Below, piece by piece: positions 6,802-15,533 of a DNA stretch of 19,546 bases. The DNA is from Klebsiella pneumoniae (GTDB taxonomy: Bacteria; Pseudomonadota; Gammaproteobacteria; Pseudomonadales; Pseudohongiellaceae). The position numbers and the translations under genes are program-made. Under the pieces are notes generated by a model. The model was not told the DNA's origin and ran no database searches. It was given only the letters and a program-made list of their open reading frames with translations. The DNA lies in NCBI GenBank assembly GCA_945869725.1, contig CAMBPO010000044.1, positions 1 to 19,546 on the forward strand, read 5' to 3'. The stretch's first letter is position 1. The number at the start of each line of letters is the position of its first letter.

Positions 6802-8442
6802 ATGACCATGCAAAAGACGCCCCTTTTGATGCACCGACTGATGGATCGGGGGGCGATGTTGCAGCCCGACGTCGAGGTACTGACGGCGACGGCCGATGGC
6901 GCGCGCAGCCAGACCATGCTGGAAACACGTAATCGTGCACATCAGCTGGCGCATGCTCTTAATGACGCGGGCGTCAAAGTGGGTGATCGGGTTGCTACGT
7001 TTATGTGGAATGGCGCACGGCATCTTGAGGCCTATCATGCAATCGCTTGTATGGGGGCCGTGGTTCACACTCTGAACATCCGACTATCACCCGTTGACCT
7101 GGAGTACATCATCAATCATGCGCAGGATAAGGTCGTCATTGTTGACGCCGACATTCTGCCGCTGTTTGAGAAACTCGCAGGCAAAATGCCAAGCATTGAA
7201 AAAATAATTGTGGCAGCTGAGCCGGGGTTCGAAAACTGGTCTACCAGCCTTCCAAACACAGTCGACTATGAAGCCTTTATTGCCGGCAAGCCCACTCGCT
7301 ATCAGTGGCCTGAAATAGATGAAAACTCTGCCATGGGCTTGTGTTACACCAGTGGTACCACCGGCAACCCTAAAGGGGTGATGTATACCCACCGGGCAAA
7401 CTACCTGCACACCATTTCCATTGCGATGACCGATGTGATGGGATTGTCGGCTACTGATACGTTGCTGGGCATAGTGCCCATGTTTCATGCAAATGCGTGG
7501 GGATTGCCTTGGGTAGCCACCATGCTGGGCATGAAGCAGGTGTATCCGCACCGTTTTATGGTGCCTGATCACCTAGCGCGTATGTTAATGGACTATGACA
7601 TCACTATTTCGGCAGGTGTTCCGACTATCTGGCAGGGAGTAAAAGGCTTGATGGAAGCCAATCCCGGCAAGTACCAGTTCAAGAGTTTGACCCGTCTGAC
7701 CTGCGGCGGATCTGCACCGCCCCCATCGTTGATCGAATGGTACTGGAATGCATTGAATGTTGAGATGGTGCAGGGCTGGGGAATGACAGAGACCAGCCCT
7801 CTGGCGACCATTAGCCGTCGCACAGGCAAACGCAAACACCTGTCGATGTCCGATGCCGAGCGCGCTCATAATCAAGCCAAAGCAGGTCTGCCAATCCCGG
7901 GACTTGAAATCGAGATTTTTGATGATAAATGGAACGTGCTTCCGCACGATGGTCAATCGTTTGGCGAACTGTTGATCCGCGGCCCGTGGATATGTTCTGA
8001 GTATTTCAATAATCCACAGCCTGACAAATTCCATGATGGCTGGCTGATTACCGGTGATGTTGCGAAAATTGATGCTGATGGTTATGTCATTATCACTGAC
8101 CGCTCCAAAGACCTGATCAAGTCTGGTGGGGAGTGGATTTCATCTGTTGATCTTGAAAATCACATCGTGGGTCTTGCCGGTGTGGCTCAGGCCTGTGTGG
8201 TTGCCCATCCGCACCCTAAGTGGGATGAGCGTCCGGTGGCGCTAGTCATCAGAAAACCCGGCGCAGAAGTGACTGTCAAACAGGTCATCAGCTTCTGCGA
8301 AAGCAAGTTTGCCAAATGGCAGTTACCGGATGATGTGTTGTTTGTAGATGCGATTCCGTTGACTGCCACCGGTAAATTGGACAAAAAAGTGGTACGCGCC
8401 AAGTTAGAAGCTGATGGTTACAAATTGCCAGATCAGCGTTAA
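6802..8442 (+). CDS. Fatty acyl-CoA ligase (AMP-binding family, AlkK-like)
   Basis: A complete 546-residue adenylate-forming enzyme, converting a fatty acid plus ATP and CoA to acyl-CoA, AMP and PPi in the cytoplasm. Seen: the P-loop YTSGTTGNPKG (182-192), GWGMTETSP (325-333), ITGD (416-419), the hinge DRSKDLIKSGGEWIS from 433, and the C-terminal TGKLDKK with catalytic Lys525. Length and motif spacing fit the medium/long-chain group that includes AlkK. Databases often label close relatives DmdB (methylmercaptopropionate-CoA ligase), but nothing here requires DMSP metabolism. ATG 6802 follows AGGAG (6789-6793) by 8 bases. It is a single gene with its own upstream palindrome and faces the RND operon across a shared terminator. 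With the acyl-CoA dehydrogenase and KAS III in the same window it supports a fatty-acid-processing theme (inference). Chain-length preference is unknown. Confidence 0.92.
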   Translation: MTMQKTPLLMHRLMDRGAMLQPDVEVLTATADGARSQTMLETRNRAHQLAHALNDAGVKVGDRVATFMWNGARHLEAYHAIACMGAVVHTLNIRLSPVDLEYIINHAQDKVVIVDADILPLFEKLAGKMPSIEKIIVAAEPGFENWSTSLPNTVDYEAFIAGKPTRYQWPEIDENSAMGLCYTSGTTGNPKGVMYTHRANYLHTISIAMTDVMGLSATDTLLGIVPMFHANAWGLPWVATMLGMKQVYPHRFMVPDHLARMLMDYDITISAGVPTIWQGVKGLMEANPGKYQFKSLTRLTCGGSAPPPSLIEWYWNALNVEMVQGWGMTETSPLATISRRTGKRKHLSMSDAERAHNQAKAGLPIPGLEIEIFDDKWNVLPHDGQSFGELLIRGPWICSEYFNNPQPDKFHDGWLITGDVAKIDADGYVIITDRSKDLIKSGGEWISSVDLENHIVGLAGVAQACVVAHPHPKWDERPVALVIRKPGAEVTVKQVISFCESKFAKWQLPDDVLFVDAIPLTATGKLDKKVVRAKLEADGYKLPDQR

Positions 8443-8458
8443 ACCATGATCGCCCGAT

Positions 8459-8536
8459 AAAAAAAGACAGGGTGATCAGCACCCGTGAACAGCCATGCAG
8501 TCAGGCTGTTGCGGTTGCTGGTCACCCTGTTTTTTT
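8459..8536. terminator. Two-way intrinsic terminator between convergent genes
   Basis: ACAGGGTGATCAGCA (8467-8481) pairs with TGCTGGTCACCCTGT (8516-8530) apart from one wobble. A second inner stem AACAGCC/GGCTGTT (8488-8494 and 8504-8510) gives a long structured hairpin. Seven A's on the left (8459-8465) and seven T's on the right (8530-8536) make it a terminator for both strands: the acyl-CoA ligase from the left and the RND pump from the right. The TAA stop of the pump gene (8535-8537) lies within the T-run. Confidence 0.88.
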
Positions 8537-11500
8537 AAGAATCAGGCTGTTCGGATGCAAACAACTGCTGCTGCGGCTTGCCCCGGCCCAGCGTCAGACG
8601 GCATACCGCAGGCACAACCAACAAGGTCTGAATGGTAGATGCTAACAGTCCGGAGATAATGGCCCACGCCATGGGGGGCCACAAGGTAGATGACGACAAG
8701 GCCAGCGGCAACAGACCGGCAACGGTGGTCGCAGTTGTCAGCACGATAGGGCGGAAACGTCGTGTCACGGCCTCGTTAACAGCTGCCTGAATATCATCAC
8801 CTGACTTCAGGCGAGTATCTATCAAGTCCAGCAGCACGATTGCGTTGTTAACCACAATACCCACCAACGCAATGACACCCAGCAAAGGCTGGAACCCAAA
8901 CGGAGAGCCGCTTAACACCAGTCCGGGAAAAATACCGGCCGCCGCAAGCGGCACTGTCAGCAGAATAATGCCAACCCGGCGATAAGAGTTAAACTGCAAT
9001 AACAGAAAAAACAGTAATAACAAAATTCCGATGGGCGCGGTGTTCAGGATAGCCTGATTGGCATCACCGGCGCTTTCCAGATCTCCTCCCAATTCGATGC
9101 GCGTCCCTGCCGGCAAAGGCTGCTCGTCAAGTTTGACATTAAGCACATCAAGAATCTGACTGAAGCTGTAGCCCTGATCCAGGCCCGCAGTAACGCTGTA
9201 CAGGCGTATACCGTTACGGTGTTGAATACTGGCTGCTTGCCAGTCTGCTTCCACGCGCGCCACCAGACTTAAGGGTATTGCGTCGCCTGAAGCATTGTAG
9301 ACATAACTCGACAACAACGCTGACAGATCACTGCGTGTTCCATCCGCTGATCGCAGGACAATGGGTACTGGTTCACGTTCCTGTCGGTACTGCTGGGTTG
9401 GCAAGCCAAAACTGCGGGCAAACAATGTGTTGGCGACGTCTGCACGCGTCAGCCCATATCGGGCAGCTGTGGCATCATCAACGATGACCCTCACTACAGG
9501 CGTGCCCAGATCCATATCATGTCGTACATCAACTGCACCAGGTATCGCCTTGATATACTGAAATATCTGCTCAGTAGCTGCAAGACGGGTTTGGTCATTT
9601 TCATGTTGTATTCTGACCTCAACAGGTGCTGTCCGCGGGGGGCCTTGGGCAAGGGTGCCTGCAACGATATCAACCTCTGGCATAGAGGAAGCGGCATGTT
9701 CGCGAACCCACTCCATGAGCGGACCAGTTTGATCCAATGATTGCAGATTCACCACCAGTCTTGCTCGGTTAGGTGAACGTGTTGAGTTGGGAAGGTTGTA
9801 GTAAAACCCGGGACCCGTAGCACCTACAAAGCGGTGAACTGACACAACATTGTCTTGCTGACGAAGGAGCTGTTCAAAATCGGCAGATACACTTGTTGTA
9901 TGGGATTGATCAGTGCCCTCAGGCAAAAACATCTCGACCACAACCTGAGGTCTGTCCGCGTTTGGAAAGAATTGAATGCTCAGAAACTGGATGGTTAAAG
10001 CACTCAGAGCAACAATCACCAGGCCCGCTACGATGATCATTCTGGGAAAGCGCTCACTCAAAAGCGCCAGAAAACGTCCGCCATTTTCAAACCATACATC
10101 CCGGCGTGCGGAGGCTGGTTTTAAAAACAAAGCGGCCAGCAGCGGCGCAAAACTGATGGCGAGCAGATAGCTGACACTCAGCGTCAGCATAATCATCACG
10201 GGTATTCCGCGGGTAAAATCCGCCGTTCCGCCGGTCGACAACAACAACGGAGTAAAAGCGGCCAGCGTTGTTCCGGTGGAAGCACCTAGCGGGCCGGCCA
10301 GTTCTCTGACCGCCGCAGTCATAGCCTCGTAAGAACTACTGCCCTGATTGAGCCTGTCCTGAATGTTCTCCACCATCACGATGGCATTGTCGATCAGAAT
10401 CCCAAGTGATATGACCAGTCCGATAACGGCGATCTGGTGCAATACTCCGCCACCCATATCGTAGATACTCAAGCTGATCAGAGAAACCACGGGCAACATA
10501 GCAGCCACCAGAATGCCCATACGCCAACCCATTCCGAGGAACACCACACCGGTAATGATCAGCATACTGACCAATAGATTTGACTGCAGTTCATTCAGTC
10601 TGGTGCTGACCTGATCTGGCTGGAAGAACAGCTCGCGGATTTCAAGAGGCGTAAACTCAGGAGCAATCTGAGCAACACGCGCACGCACATCGTCACCGAA
10701 CCGAATCGCATCAACCTGATTGGCTTGTGAATAAACATTGATCGCAACCACACGCTCGCCATCCTGCCAAATGGCTGGCTGCTCGGGCTCTGCTGCGCTG
10801 CGCCACACTTCTGCAAACGCCATTAGCGGCACGGAGCCGCCAGCGGGTATGGGAATCTGTGTGCTGCGCAACTCTTCGATATCTGCAAACTCAGTGTTGC
10901 CGATCAAAGCGATGCGTTTGTTATCCAGAACAATAAAGCCGCCCGGTCTCACCTGATTACGCAGGCTCAATGTGTTGGCGATGTGCACCGGTGTTATCTG
11001 CAGACGCAACAGCTCAGCATCATTCAGAGCGATGGTAATCTGTTCATCAGCATCGCCCTCGATTTCAACCCGGGACAGTCCCGGCAACCCGGCAAGCCCG
11101 CGCTTAAGTCGTTCTGCGGCCTCACTCAGCACAACCACCGAAGGATCTCCGGCAAGCGCAAGTACAACGGCTGGCAATCCAGTCAGCCTATCATCCAGAG
11201 ACATCTCCGTAATACCGTCAGGAAACTCCAGTTCAGCTCTGTCCATTGCTTGCCTGACCCGTTCCCACGCTGGATCAGACTCATAGATATCCTCGTTTAA
11301 TGCAACGCTGACTAACGCAACACCGGTGCGGGCGATGGCACTGTATTCGTTAACTTCTTCAACCTGAGAAATTTCGTCTTCCAAAGGCTCCAGCACCAGG
11401 CGCTCAAGCTGTTCTGCCGTCGCACCTGGATATAGCACTGTTATCAGACCATTCCTGGATGGAAACTGCGGATCCTCCTGTCTTGCCATGTTCCCGAAGG

Positions 11501-11576
11501 ACGCCAGACCCGACAGACACAGCATAAACATCACCAAAAACACCAGACGCGGTTTGTTCAACACCATTTCAATCAT
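8535..11576 (-). CDS. RND-family efflux pump, inner-membrane transporter
   Basis: 1013 residues, the usual length for AcrB-type proton-driven exporters, with N-terminal membrane segment, two large periplasmic loops and the two blocks of membrane helices (about 330-480 and 850-1000). TM4 reads GLVISLGILIDNAIVMVENI, with Asp396 where AcrB has Asp407 but Asn397 in place of Asp408. TM10 reads GIVVNNAIVLLD, with Asn910 where AcrB has Lys940. The proton relay therefore differs from AcrB; similar variants occur in other RND branches, so this is probably a subfamily trait. The start ATG overlaps the stop of the adaptor gene by four bases (ATGA, 11573-11576), implying translational coupling. No TolC-type outer-membrane channel gene is in the window, so one must be supplied from elsewhere. 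The substrate is unknown. Confidence 0.93.
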   Translation of the reverse strand: MIEMVLNKPRLVFLVMFMLCLSGLASFGNMARQEDPQFPSRNGLITVLYPGATAEQLERLVLEPLEDEISQVEEVNEYSAIARTGVALVSVALNEDIYESDPAWERVRQAMDRAELEFPDGITEMSLDDRLTGLPAVVLALAGDPSVVVLSEAAERLKRGLAGLPGLSRVEIEGDADEQITIALNDAELLRLQITPVHIANTLSLRNQVRPGGFIVLDNKRIALIGNTEFADIEELRSTQIPIPAGGSVPLMAFAEVWRSAAEPEQPAIWQDGERVVAINVYSQANQVDAIRFGDDVRARVAQIAPEFTPLEIRELFFQPDQVSTRLNELQSNLLVSMLIITGVVFLGMGWRMGILVAAMLPVVSLISLSIYDMGGGVLHQIAVIGLVISLGILIDNAIVMVENIQDRLNQGSSSYEAMTAAVRELAGPLGASTGTTLAAFTPLLLSTGGTADFTRGIPVMIMLTLSVSYLLAISFAPLLAALFLKPASARRDVWFENGGRFLALLSERFPRMIIVAGLVIVALSALTIQFLSIQFFPNADRPQVVVEMFLPEGTDQSHTTSVSADFEQLLRQQDNVVSVHRFVGATGPGFYYNLPNSTRSPNRARLVVNLQSLDQTGPLMEWVREHAASSMPEVDIVAGTLAQGPPRTAPVEVRIQHENDQTRLAATEQIFQYIKAIPGAVDVRHDMDLGTPVVRVIVDDATAARYGLTRADVANTLFARSFGLPTQQYRQEREPVPIVLRSADGTRSDLSALLSSYVYNASGDAIPLSLVARVEADWQAASIQHRNGIRLYSVTAGLDQGYSFSQILDVLNVKLDEQPLPAGTRIELGGDLESAGDANQAILNTAPIGILLLLFFLLLQFNSYRRVGIILLTVPLAAAGIFPGLVLSGSPFGFQPLLGVIALVGIVVNNAIVLLDLIDTRLKSGDDIQAAVNEAVTRRFRPIVLTTATTVAGLLPLALSSSTLWPPMAWAIISGLLASTIQTLLVVPAVCRLTLGRGKPQQQLFASEQPDS

Positions 11577-12739
11577 GGCAATACCTCGATCTGATCACCC
11601 TCTGCCAATCGGGTAATGCCTGCATAAACGATCTGCGCACCTTCTTCCAAAGCACCGGGTTTGATCACTGCAAACTCACCCTGCAATTGCTCAACTTCGA
11701 TGGCAACGCGGGTGACACGATTATTGATACTCTGAAACACAGTTAATCCATCTGCAGAGCGCATCACGGCCGACATTGGAATAACCAACGCCGATTCACG
11801 GCGTCGTGGCACACCAATTTCCAAGGCTTCGCCTGTTCGGATTAGCGGTGCCGGTAACGATACAACAACGGGGTAGAGACTGTTTTGACTCGTACTGCTT
11901 TGTCCAATGTCTAGAATGGTCGCGGTCATGACTGAGTTATCTGCGTCCGTTGACCCCAAACTGCGCCACGCAGTCAACTGCTGGCCAGGCACCAATGAAT
12001 CTATCAGATGCGCTGGAACCCTGATCTCGGCCTCAAGTTGATCAGCCGATGCAATGCGCAGCACCGCCTGGCCAGGCTGGGCAAATTCGCCAGGTTCAAC
12101 CAGAATCTGTTCGACTGAACCGCTGAAGGGTGCAATCAGTTGTGTCTCGCGAAGCAGACTCGCGGCCTGTTCTGCGGTAGCCCTGGCATTATTAACGGCC
12201 GAGACCAGCGACTCTGCACGCGTGGACTGCTGTTCAAGTTCTTGAATGGGGATGACGCCCCGATCATAAAGTGTCTTTAATCGTTCGAGCTCTCTGTCTG
12301 CCTGGTTCTTGTCAGCCTGGAGTTGTTCCAGCCTGAATTGTGCAGCCTGTGCAGCGGGTTGCAGGGAAGGGCTATACAGTGTCATCAGTGTTTGCCCTGC
12401 GCTGACCTGCTCACCAATTTCAACAGAGCGTGCTTCAATCACGCCACCGACCTGAAATGTCAGCGAAGCCCTTTGTCTAACTCGGGAAGTCGTTGAAAAT
12501 CGTAATAACTCGTCATCTGAACGGCGTTCCACGCTGGCGACACGTACGGGAATTGCGGTACTGGATTGTTCGGCTTCATTCTCTGCAAGCTCAGCAGATT
12601 CAGAACAGGCTGATAGCACCACCGCTAGCGATAACACCCATGCCGTCAGGGAATTTATGGACTTTGGAAGCACACCCAGAGGCAAAGATCTGCGGCGCGA
12701 GTTAAAGCAACTTGCTAAATTTTTGACATTGGAAATCAC
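11573..12739 (-). CDS. RND efflux periplasmic adaptor lipoprotein (HlyD/MFP family)
   Basis: The protein has a lipobox (VLSLAVVL-SAC, Cys45 when started at 12739), then a barrel-sandwich half motif (SLTFQVGGVIEARSVEIGEQVSAGQTL), a coiled-coil hairpin rich in Gln, Glu and Arg (RLEQLQADKNQADRELERL ... QELEQQSTRAE), the second lipoyl half (LIAPFSGSVEQILVEPGEFAQPGQAVLRI), and beta-barrel/membrane-proximal parts. It should bridge the RND pump and an outer-membrane channel. Start choice: the frame stays open to TTG 12793, which is almost at the predicted transcription start. GTG 12739 has AGAGAG (12746-12751) at 6 bases and is preferred. GTG 12673 would give the neatest signal peptide (MLPKSINSLTAW...) but lacks a ribosome site. 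It is first in the operon with the pump and divergent from the TetR gene. Confidence 0.88.
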   Translation of the reverse strand: MISNVKNLASCFNSRRRSLPLGVLPKSINSLTAWVLSLAVVLSACSESAELAENEAEQSSTAIPVRVASVERRSDDELLRFSTTSRVRQRASLTFQVGGVIEARSVEIGEQVSAGQTLMTLYSPSLQPAAQAAQFRLEQLQADKNQADRELERLKTLYDRGVIPIQELEQQSTRAESLVSAVNNARATAEQAASLLRETQLIAPFSGSVEQILVEPGEFAQPGQAVLRIASADQLEAEIRVPAHLIDSLVPGQQLTAWRSLGSTDADNSVMTATILDIGQSSTSQNSLYPVVVSLPAPLIRTGEALEIGVPRRRESALVIPMSAVMRSADGLTVFQSINNRVTRVAIEVEQLQGEFAVIKPGALEEGAQIVYAGITRLAEGDQIEVLP

Positions 12740-12797
12740 AGGAAACTCTCTGATGACATATAGGAAGTGATGGATGACGACGTTAAAACTCAATTTT

Positions 12798-12835
12798 TTG
12801 ACATATTGTCAGAGAATGACATATTGTCAATATGT
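12798..12835. promoter_or_regulatory. Duplicated palindromic operator with overlapping divergent promoters
   Basis: Two identical copies of TGACA-TAT-TGTCA lie at 12799-12811 and 12817-12829, centres 18 bases apart. A further perfect dyad ACATATTG-T-CAATATGT (12819-12835) overlaps the second. TTGACA on the plus strand (12798-12803) plus CATATT at 16 bases (12820-12825) faces the TetR gene. TTGACA on the minus strand (12826-12831) plus CAATAT or AATATG at 16 or 17 bases faces the adaptor-pump operon. The promoters are interlocked, so one bound regulator would block both. Most likely ligand: the TetR protein encoded at 12908. Confidence 0.78.
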
Positions 12836-12907
12836 AACAAGTAGTGGTCTGAAAAATCTGTATCAGGGACAATCAACGCGGTGAATTTCATATAACGGAC
12901 ACGCTGG

Positions 12908-13543
12908 GTGATGCTGAAGAAAAGACGGGAAATGGAAAAACTAGAGCGTCATGAAGAAATTTTGGACGCGGCAGAAAAGATTTTTTTTCTAAAGAGTTAC
13001 GAGCAAAGCACGATGGATGATATTGCGCGTGAAGCGCACTTGAGTCGTGCATTGCTGTATGTCTATTTCAAAGATAAAGCGGCAATCATGCGCGCCATTA
13101 TGCTGAGGGCGGGGCAATCGCTTCAGGCCAGATTTGAAAACGCCTTGCACGCTTGTGAGTGTGGCCTGACCCAGATCGAGGGTATTGGTCACGCCTATCA
13201 TGCTTTTTCGGTTGAAGAGCCGCACTACTTTGATGTACTCACCAGTGTGACCACATTTCCAGGACCGGAAACCGAAGATACACAAGCACTGGCAATGGAG
13301 TTCTGCCGCGAACGCATAAACAGCGTAATGGTTCAGGCTCTCGCCAATGGCATCCACGACGGCAGCATCAGCCCGGAACGGGTTCCAGAGCCATTGCAGA
13401 CAGCATTTTATCTGCAAGGCGCACTCCATGGCGTCATCATGCAGACGAGAGGACCAAAATCCACTATGAGCACGTATCCTGATAGTTCCCTATTAATTCG
13501 CCATACCATCGCCATGCTGACTCTATCCGTAAAGGCAAACTGA
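12908..13543 (+). CDS. TetR/AcrR-family transcriptional regulator
   Basis: 211 residues, typical length. The N-terminal helix HEEILDAAEKIFFLKSYEQ is followed by the helix-turn-helix TMDDIAREAHLSRALLYVYF (35-54) and KDKAAIMRAIM. The C-terminal ligand-binding part is not diagnostic of an effector. Start GTG 12908 is 8 bases from GGA (12897-12899). ATG 12911, the next codon, is equally possible. Divergent from the efflux operon across the duplicated palindrome, it is the obvious repressor of pump and self; members of this family usually release DNA on binding a small hydrophobic ligand. The next gene, an acyl-CoA dehydrogenase, starts 18 bases after its stop and is probably cotranscribed, hinting that the effector relates to fatty acids or acyl-CoA (inference). 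Confidence 0.92.
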   Translation: MMLKKRREMEKLERHEEILDAAEKIFFLKSYEQSTMDDIAREAHLSRALLYVYFKDKAAIMRAIMLRAGQSLQARFENALHACECGLTQIEGIGHAYHAFSVEEPHYFDVLTSVTTFPGPETEDTQALAMEFCRERINSVMVQALANGIHDGSISPERVPEPLQTAFYLQGALHGVIMQTRGPKSTMSTYPDSSLLIRHTIAMLTLSVKAN

Positions 13544-13561
13544 AAACGACAGGACTCATCA

Positions 13562-15355
13562 ATGAACTCACTGATTCTCAATCGCCGTGACATCGACTTT
13601 ATGCTGTACGAGTGGCTAGATGCAGAGCGACTGTGTGACATGCCCCGCTATATGGATCACTCAAAGGAGACTTTTGATGCCAGTCTGGATCTTTGTGAAC
13701 AGATGGCCACCAGTCACTTTGCAACACACAACAAAAAAAATGATGCGAATGAACCGTGGTTTGATGGTGAAAACGTTCACATGATTCCCGAGGTTAAACA
13801 GGCGCTTGATCTGTTTTCACAGGCCGGTCTAATCGCAGCAGGGCAGGATTATGAAATAGGTGGCATGCAGTTGCCCACCCTTGTTGAAAAGGCATGTTTC
13901 GCCTGGTTTCTTGCTGGCAATGTAGGAACAGCTGCTTATCCTTTTTTGACGATTGGCAACGCAAATCTGTTGCTGACTTATGGATCACAACAACAAATAG
14001 ACACTTGGGTGCTACCAATGATGCAAGGCCGTTTTTTTGGCACTATGTGTCTTTCGGAACCTCAGGCAGGATCGTCATTGGCTGACATCAAGACCCGTGC
14101 CGAACCACAGGCAGACGGCAGTTATCGCTTGTACGGAAACAAGATGTGGATATCAGGAGGTGAGCATGCCTTGTCCGAAAACATCGTTCACCTTGTGCTA
14201 GCAAAGATTCCCGGTGCTCCAGCCGGAGTCAAAGGAATCTCTTTGTTTATTGTGCCAAGGCATCTGCTAGACGAACAGGGTAACAGCGCAGCTCACAACG
14301 ATGTTGTTCTGGCTGGTCTCAATCACAAAATGGGCTACCGAGGAACAACAAACACGCTGCTCAACTTTGGTGAGGGCAAATTCAAACCTTCAGGACAGGC
14401 TGGCGCGGTTGGCTGGTTAGTGGGGGAAGCACACAAGGGCCTGTCATATATGTTCCATATGATGAATGAAGCCAGAATCGGTGTGGGGCTGGGTGCTGCA
14501 GCCTTGGGTTACACAGGTTACCTGCACTCTCTGGAGTATGCTCGCCAACGCAAGCAGGGCAGACTTCCGGCCAGCAAGGATCCGGCTTCGGATCCAGTGG
14601 CGCTGATTGAACATGCCGATATCAAACGCATGTTGCTCGCACAGAAGGCCTATGTTGAAGGAGGTCTTGCACTCAATCTTTACTGCGCACGTCTGATTGA
14701 TGAAGAGCGCAATGCACTTGATGAAGAGCGCGATCGACTGACAAACCTGTTGGATATTCTGACACCGGTGGCCAAGAGCTGGCCTTCACAGTGGTGTCTC
14801 GAAGCAAATAATCTTGCCATACAGGTCCATGGTGGTTACGGCTATACCCGTGACTACAATGTCGAACAGTTCTACAGAGACAATCGCCTGAATCCGATTC
14901 ATGAAGGCACTCATGGTATTCAGGCTCTCGATCTGCTGGCGCGCAAGGTGGTGATGAATGACGGGGCCAATCTTGAGCTGTTGATGACAACCATATTGCA
15001 CACGTCCAATCTGGCAGCGAAAGATGCAAATCTTTCTGAGTATGCCTCCATGCTGGATGCTGCGCTTTATAAACTGGTCGATGTAACCCGCCAGTTACAC
15101 AGCAGCGGACATCCGCAGCTGACACTGGCCAATGCAACGGTTTATCTTGAGGCGGCAGGCCATATTGTTGTTGCGTGGATTTGGCTTGAACAAATGATTG
15201 TCGCCAGCGGAAAGGGTGAGGATTTTTATCTCGGAAAAATGCAGGCCGGCAGGTACTTCTTTTTTTGGGAGCTACCCAAAACTGGACCTTGGCTGGACCT
15301 TCTCGCGTCGCTGGACGATACGTGCCTGATGATGAATGATCGCTGGTTTGGTTGA
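13562..15355 (+). CDS. Acyl-CoA dehydrogenase, long (~600-residue) type
   Basis: 597 residues, about 200 longer than short- and medium-chain enzymes because of an added C-terminal domain (after about 470), as in the ~600-residue group that includes DmdC. Seen: FAD/substrate motif GTMCLSEPQAGSSLADI (from 160), NKMWISGGEH, MMNEARIGVGLGA, and the C-terminal catalytic region VHGGYGYTRDYNVEQFYRD...IHEGTHGIQALD, in which Glu448 is the likely catalytic base by analogy with DmdC. The family oxidises acyl-CoA to trans-2-enoyl-CoA, passing electrons to ETF. ATG 13562 has AGGA (13551-13554) at 7 bases. It is 18 bases downstream of the TetR gene, probably in one transcript under the palindromic operator. 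Substrate unknown: straight-chain fatty acyl-CoA or a special acyl-CoA are both possible, and the DmdC label is not justified by context. Confidence 0.92.
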   Translation: MNSLILNRRDIDFMLYEWLDAERLCDMPRYMDHSKETFDASLDLCEQMATSHFATHNKKNDANEPWFDGENVHMIPEVKQALDLFSQAGLIAAGQDYEIGGMQLPTLVEKACFAWFLAGNVGTAAYPFLTIGNANLLLTYGSQQQIDTWVLPMMQGRFFGTMCLSEPQAGSSLADIKTRAEPQADGSYRLYGNKMWISGGEHALSENIVHLVLAKIPGAPAGVKGISLFIVPRHLLDEQGNSAAHNDVVLAGLNHKMGYRGTTNTLLNFGEGKFKPSGQAGAVGWLVGEAHKGLSYMFHMMNEARIGVGLGAAALGYTGYLHSLEYARQRKQGRLPASKDPASDPVALIEHADIKRMLLAQKAYVEGGLALNLYCARLIDEERNALDEERDRLTNLLDILTPVAKSWPSQWCLEANNLAIQVHGGYGYTRDYNVEQFYRDNRLNPIHEGTHGIQALDLLARKVVMNDGANLELLMTTILHTSNLAAKDANLSEYASMLDAALYKLVDVTRQLHSSGHPQLTLANATVYLEAAGHIVVAWIWLEQMIVASGKGEDFYLGKMQAGRYFFFWELPKTGPWLDLLASLDDTCLMMNDRWFG

Positions 15356-15401
15356 TGAAATCATACAGATGATGCTTCGGGTCGTACGTTTGATTTCCTG
15401 C

Positions 15402-15421
15402 TCAAGTTGATCAGAACTTGA
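15402..15421. repeat. Small inverted repeat after the acyl-CoA dehydrogenase
   Basis: TCAAGTT (15402-15408) and AACTTGA (15415-15421) are perfect inverted repeats with a 6-base loop, 47 bases after the dehydrogenase stop. No T-run follows, so it is at best a weak 3' hairpin. Confidence 0.25.
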
Positions 15422-15477
15422 AGAAGAGATAGTAGGGAAAGTGCTTTAATCCCACAAAATATAAAAAATATACAGGC

Positions 15478-15511
15478 AAAAAAAAGCCCCGACATTCAAA
15501 ATGCCGGGGCC
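15478..15511 (-). terminator. Intrinsic terminator of the cold-shock gene
   Basis: GCCCCGACATT (15486-15496) and AATGCCGGGGC (15500-15510) form an 11-base stem with one mismatch and a 3-base loop. Eight A's at 15478-15485 give a U-run on the minus strand, directly after the cold-shock gene. On the plus strand the hairpin is followed only by a poor T-rich stretch, so termination from the dehydrogenase side is less sure. Confidence 0.88.
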
Positions 15512-15533
15512 TTGTTTTGTTGTCAGGCTGTGA

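Noticed and set aside
7087..8034. Minus-strand frames of 149-161 codons within the acyl-CoA ligase
   Set aside because: Antisense shadows; the plus strand has all adenylate-forming motifs.
12740..12762. A short leader peptide (MSSESFL) upstream of the adaptor start
   Set aside because: Seven codons ending at the adaptor GTG, but without a ribosome site; most likely chance.
6802..15355. A DMSP demethylation pathway (DmdB-like ligase and DmdC-like dehydrogenase)
   Set aside because: Both proteins resemble the long families in which Dmd enzymes lie, but no DmdA or DmdD gene is near and the two genes are in separate, oppositely flanked units. General fatty-acid enzymes are the safer call.
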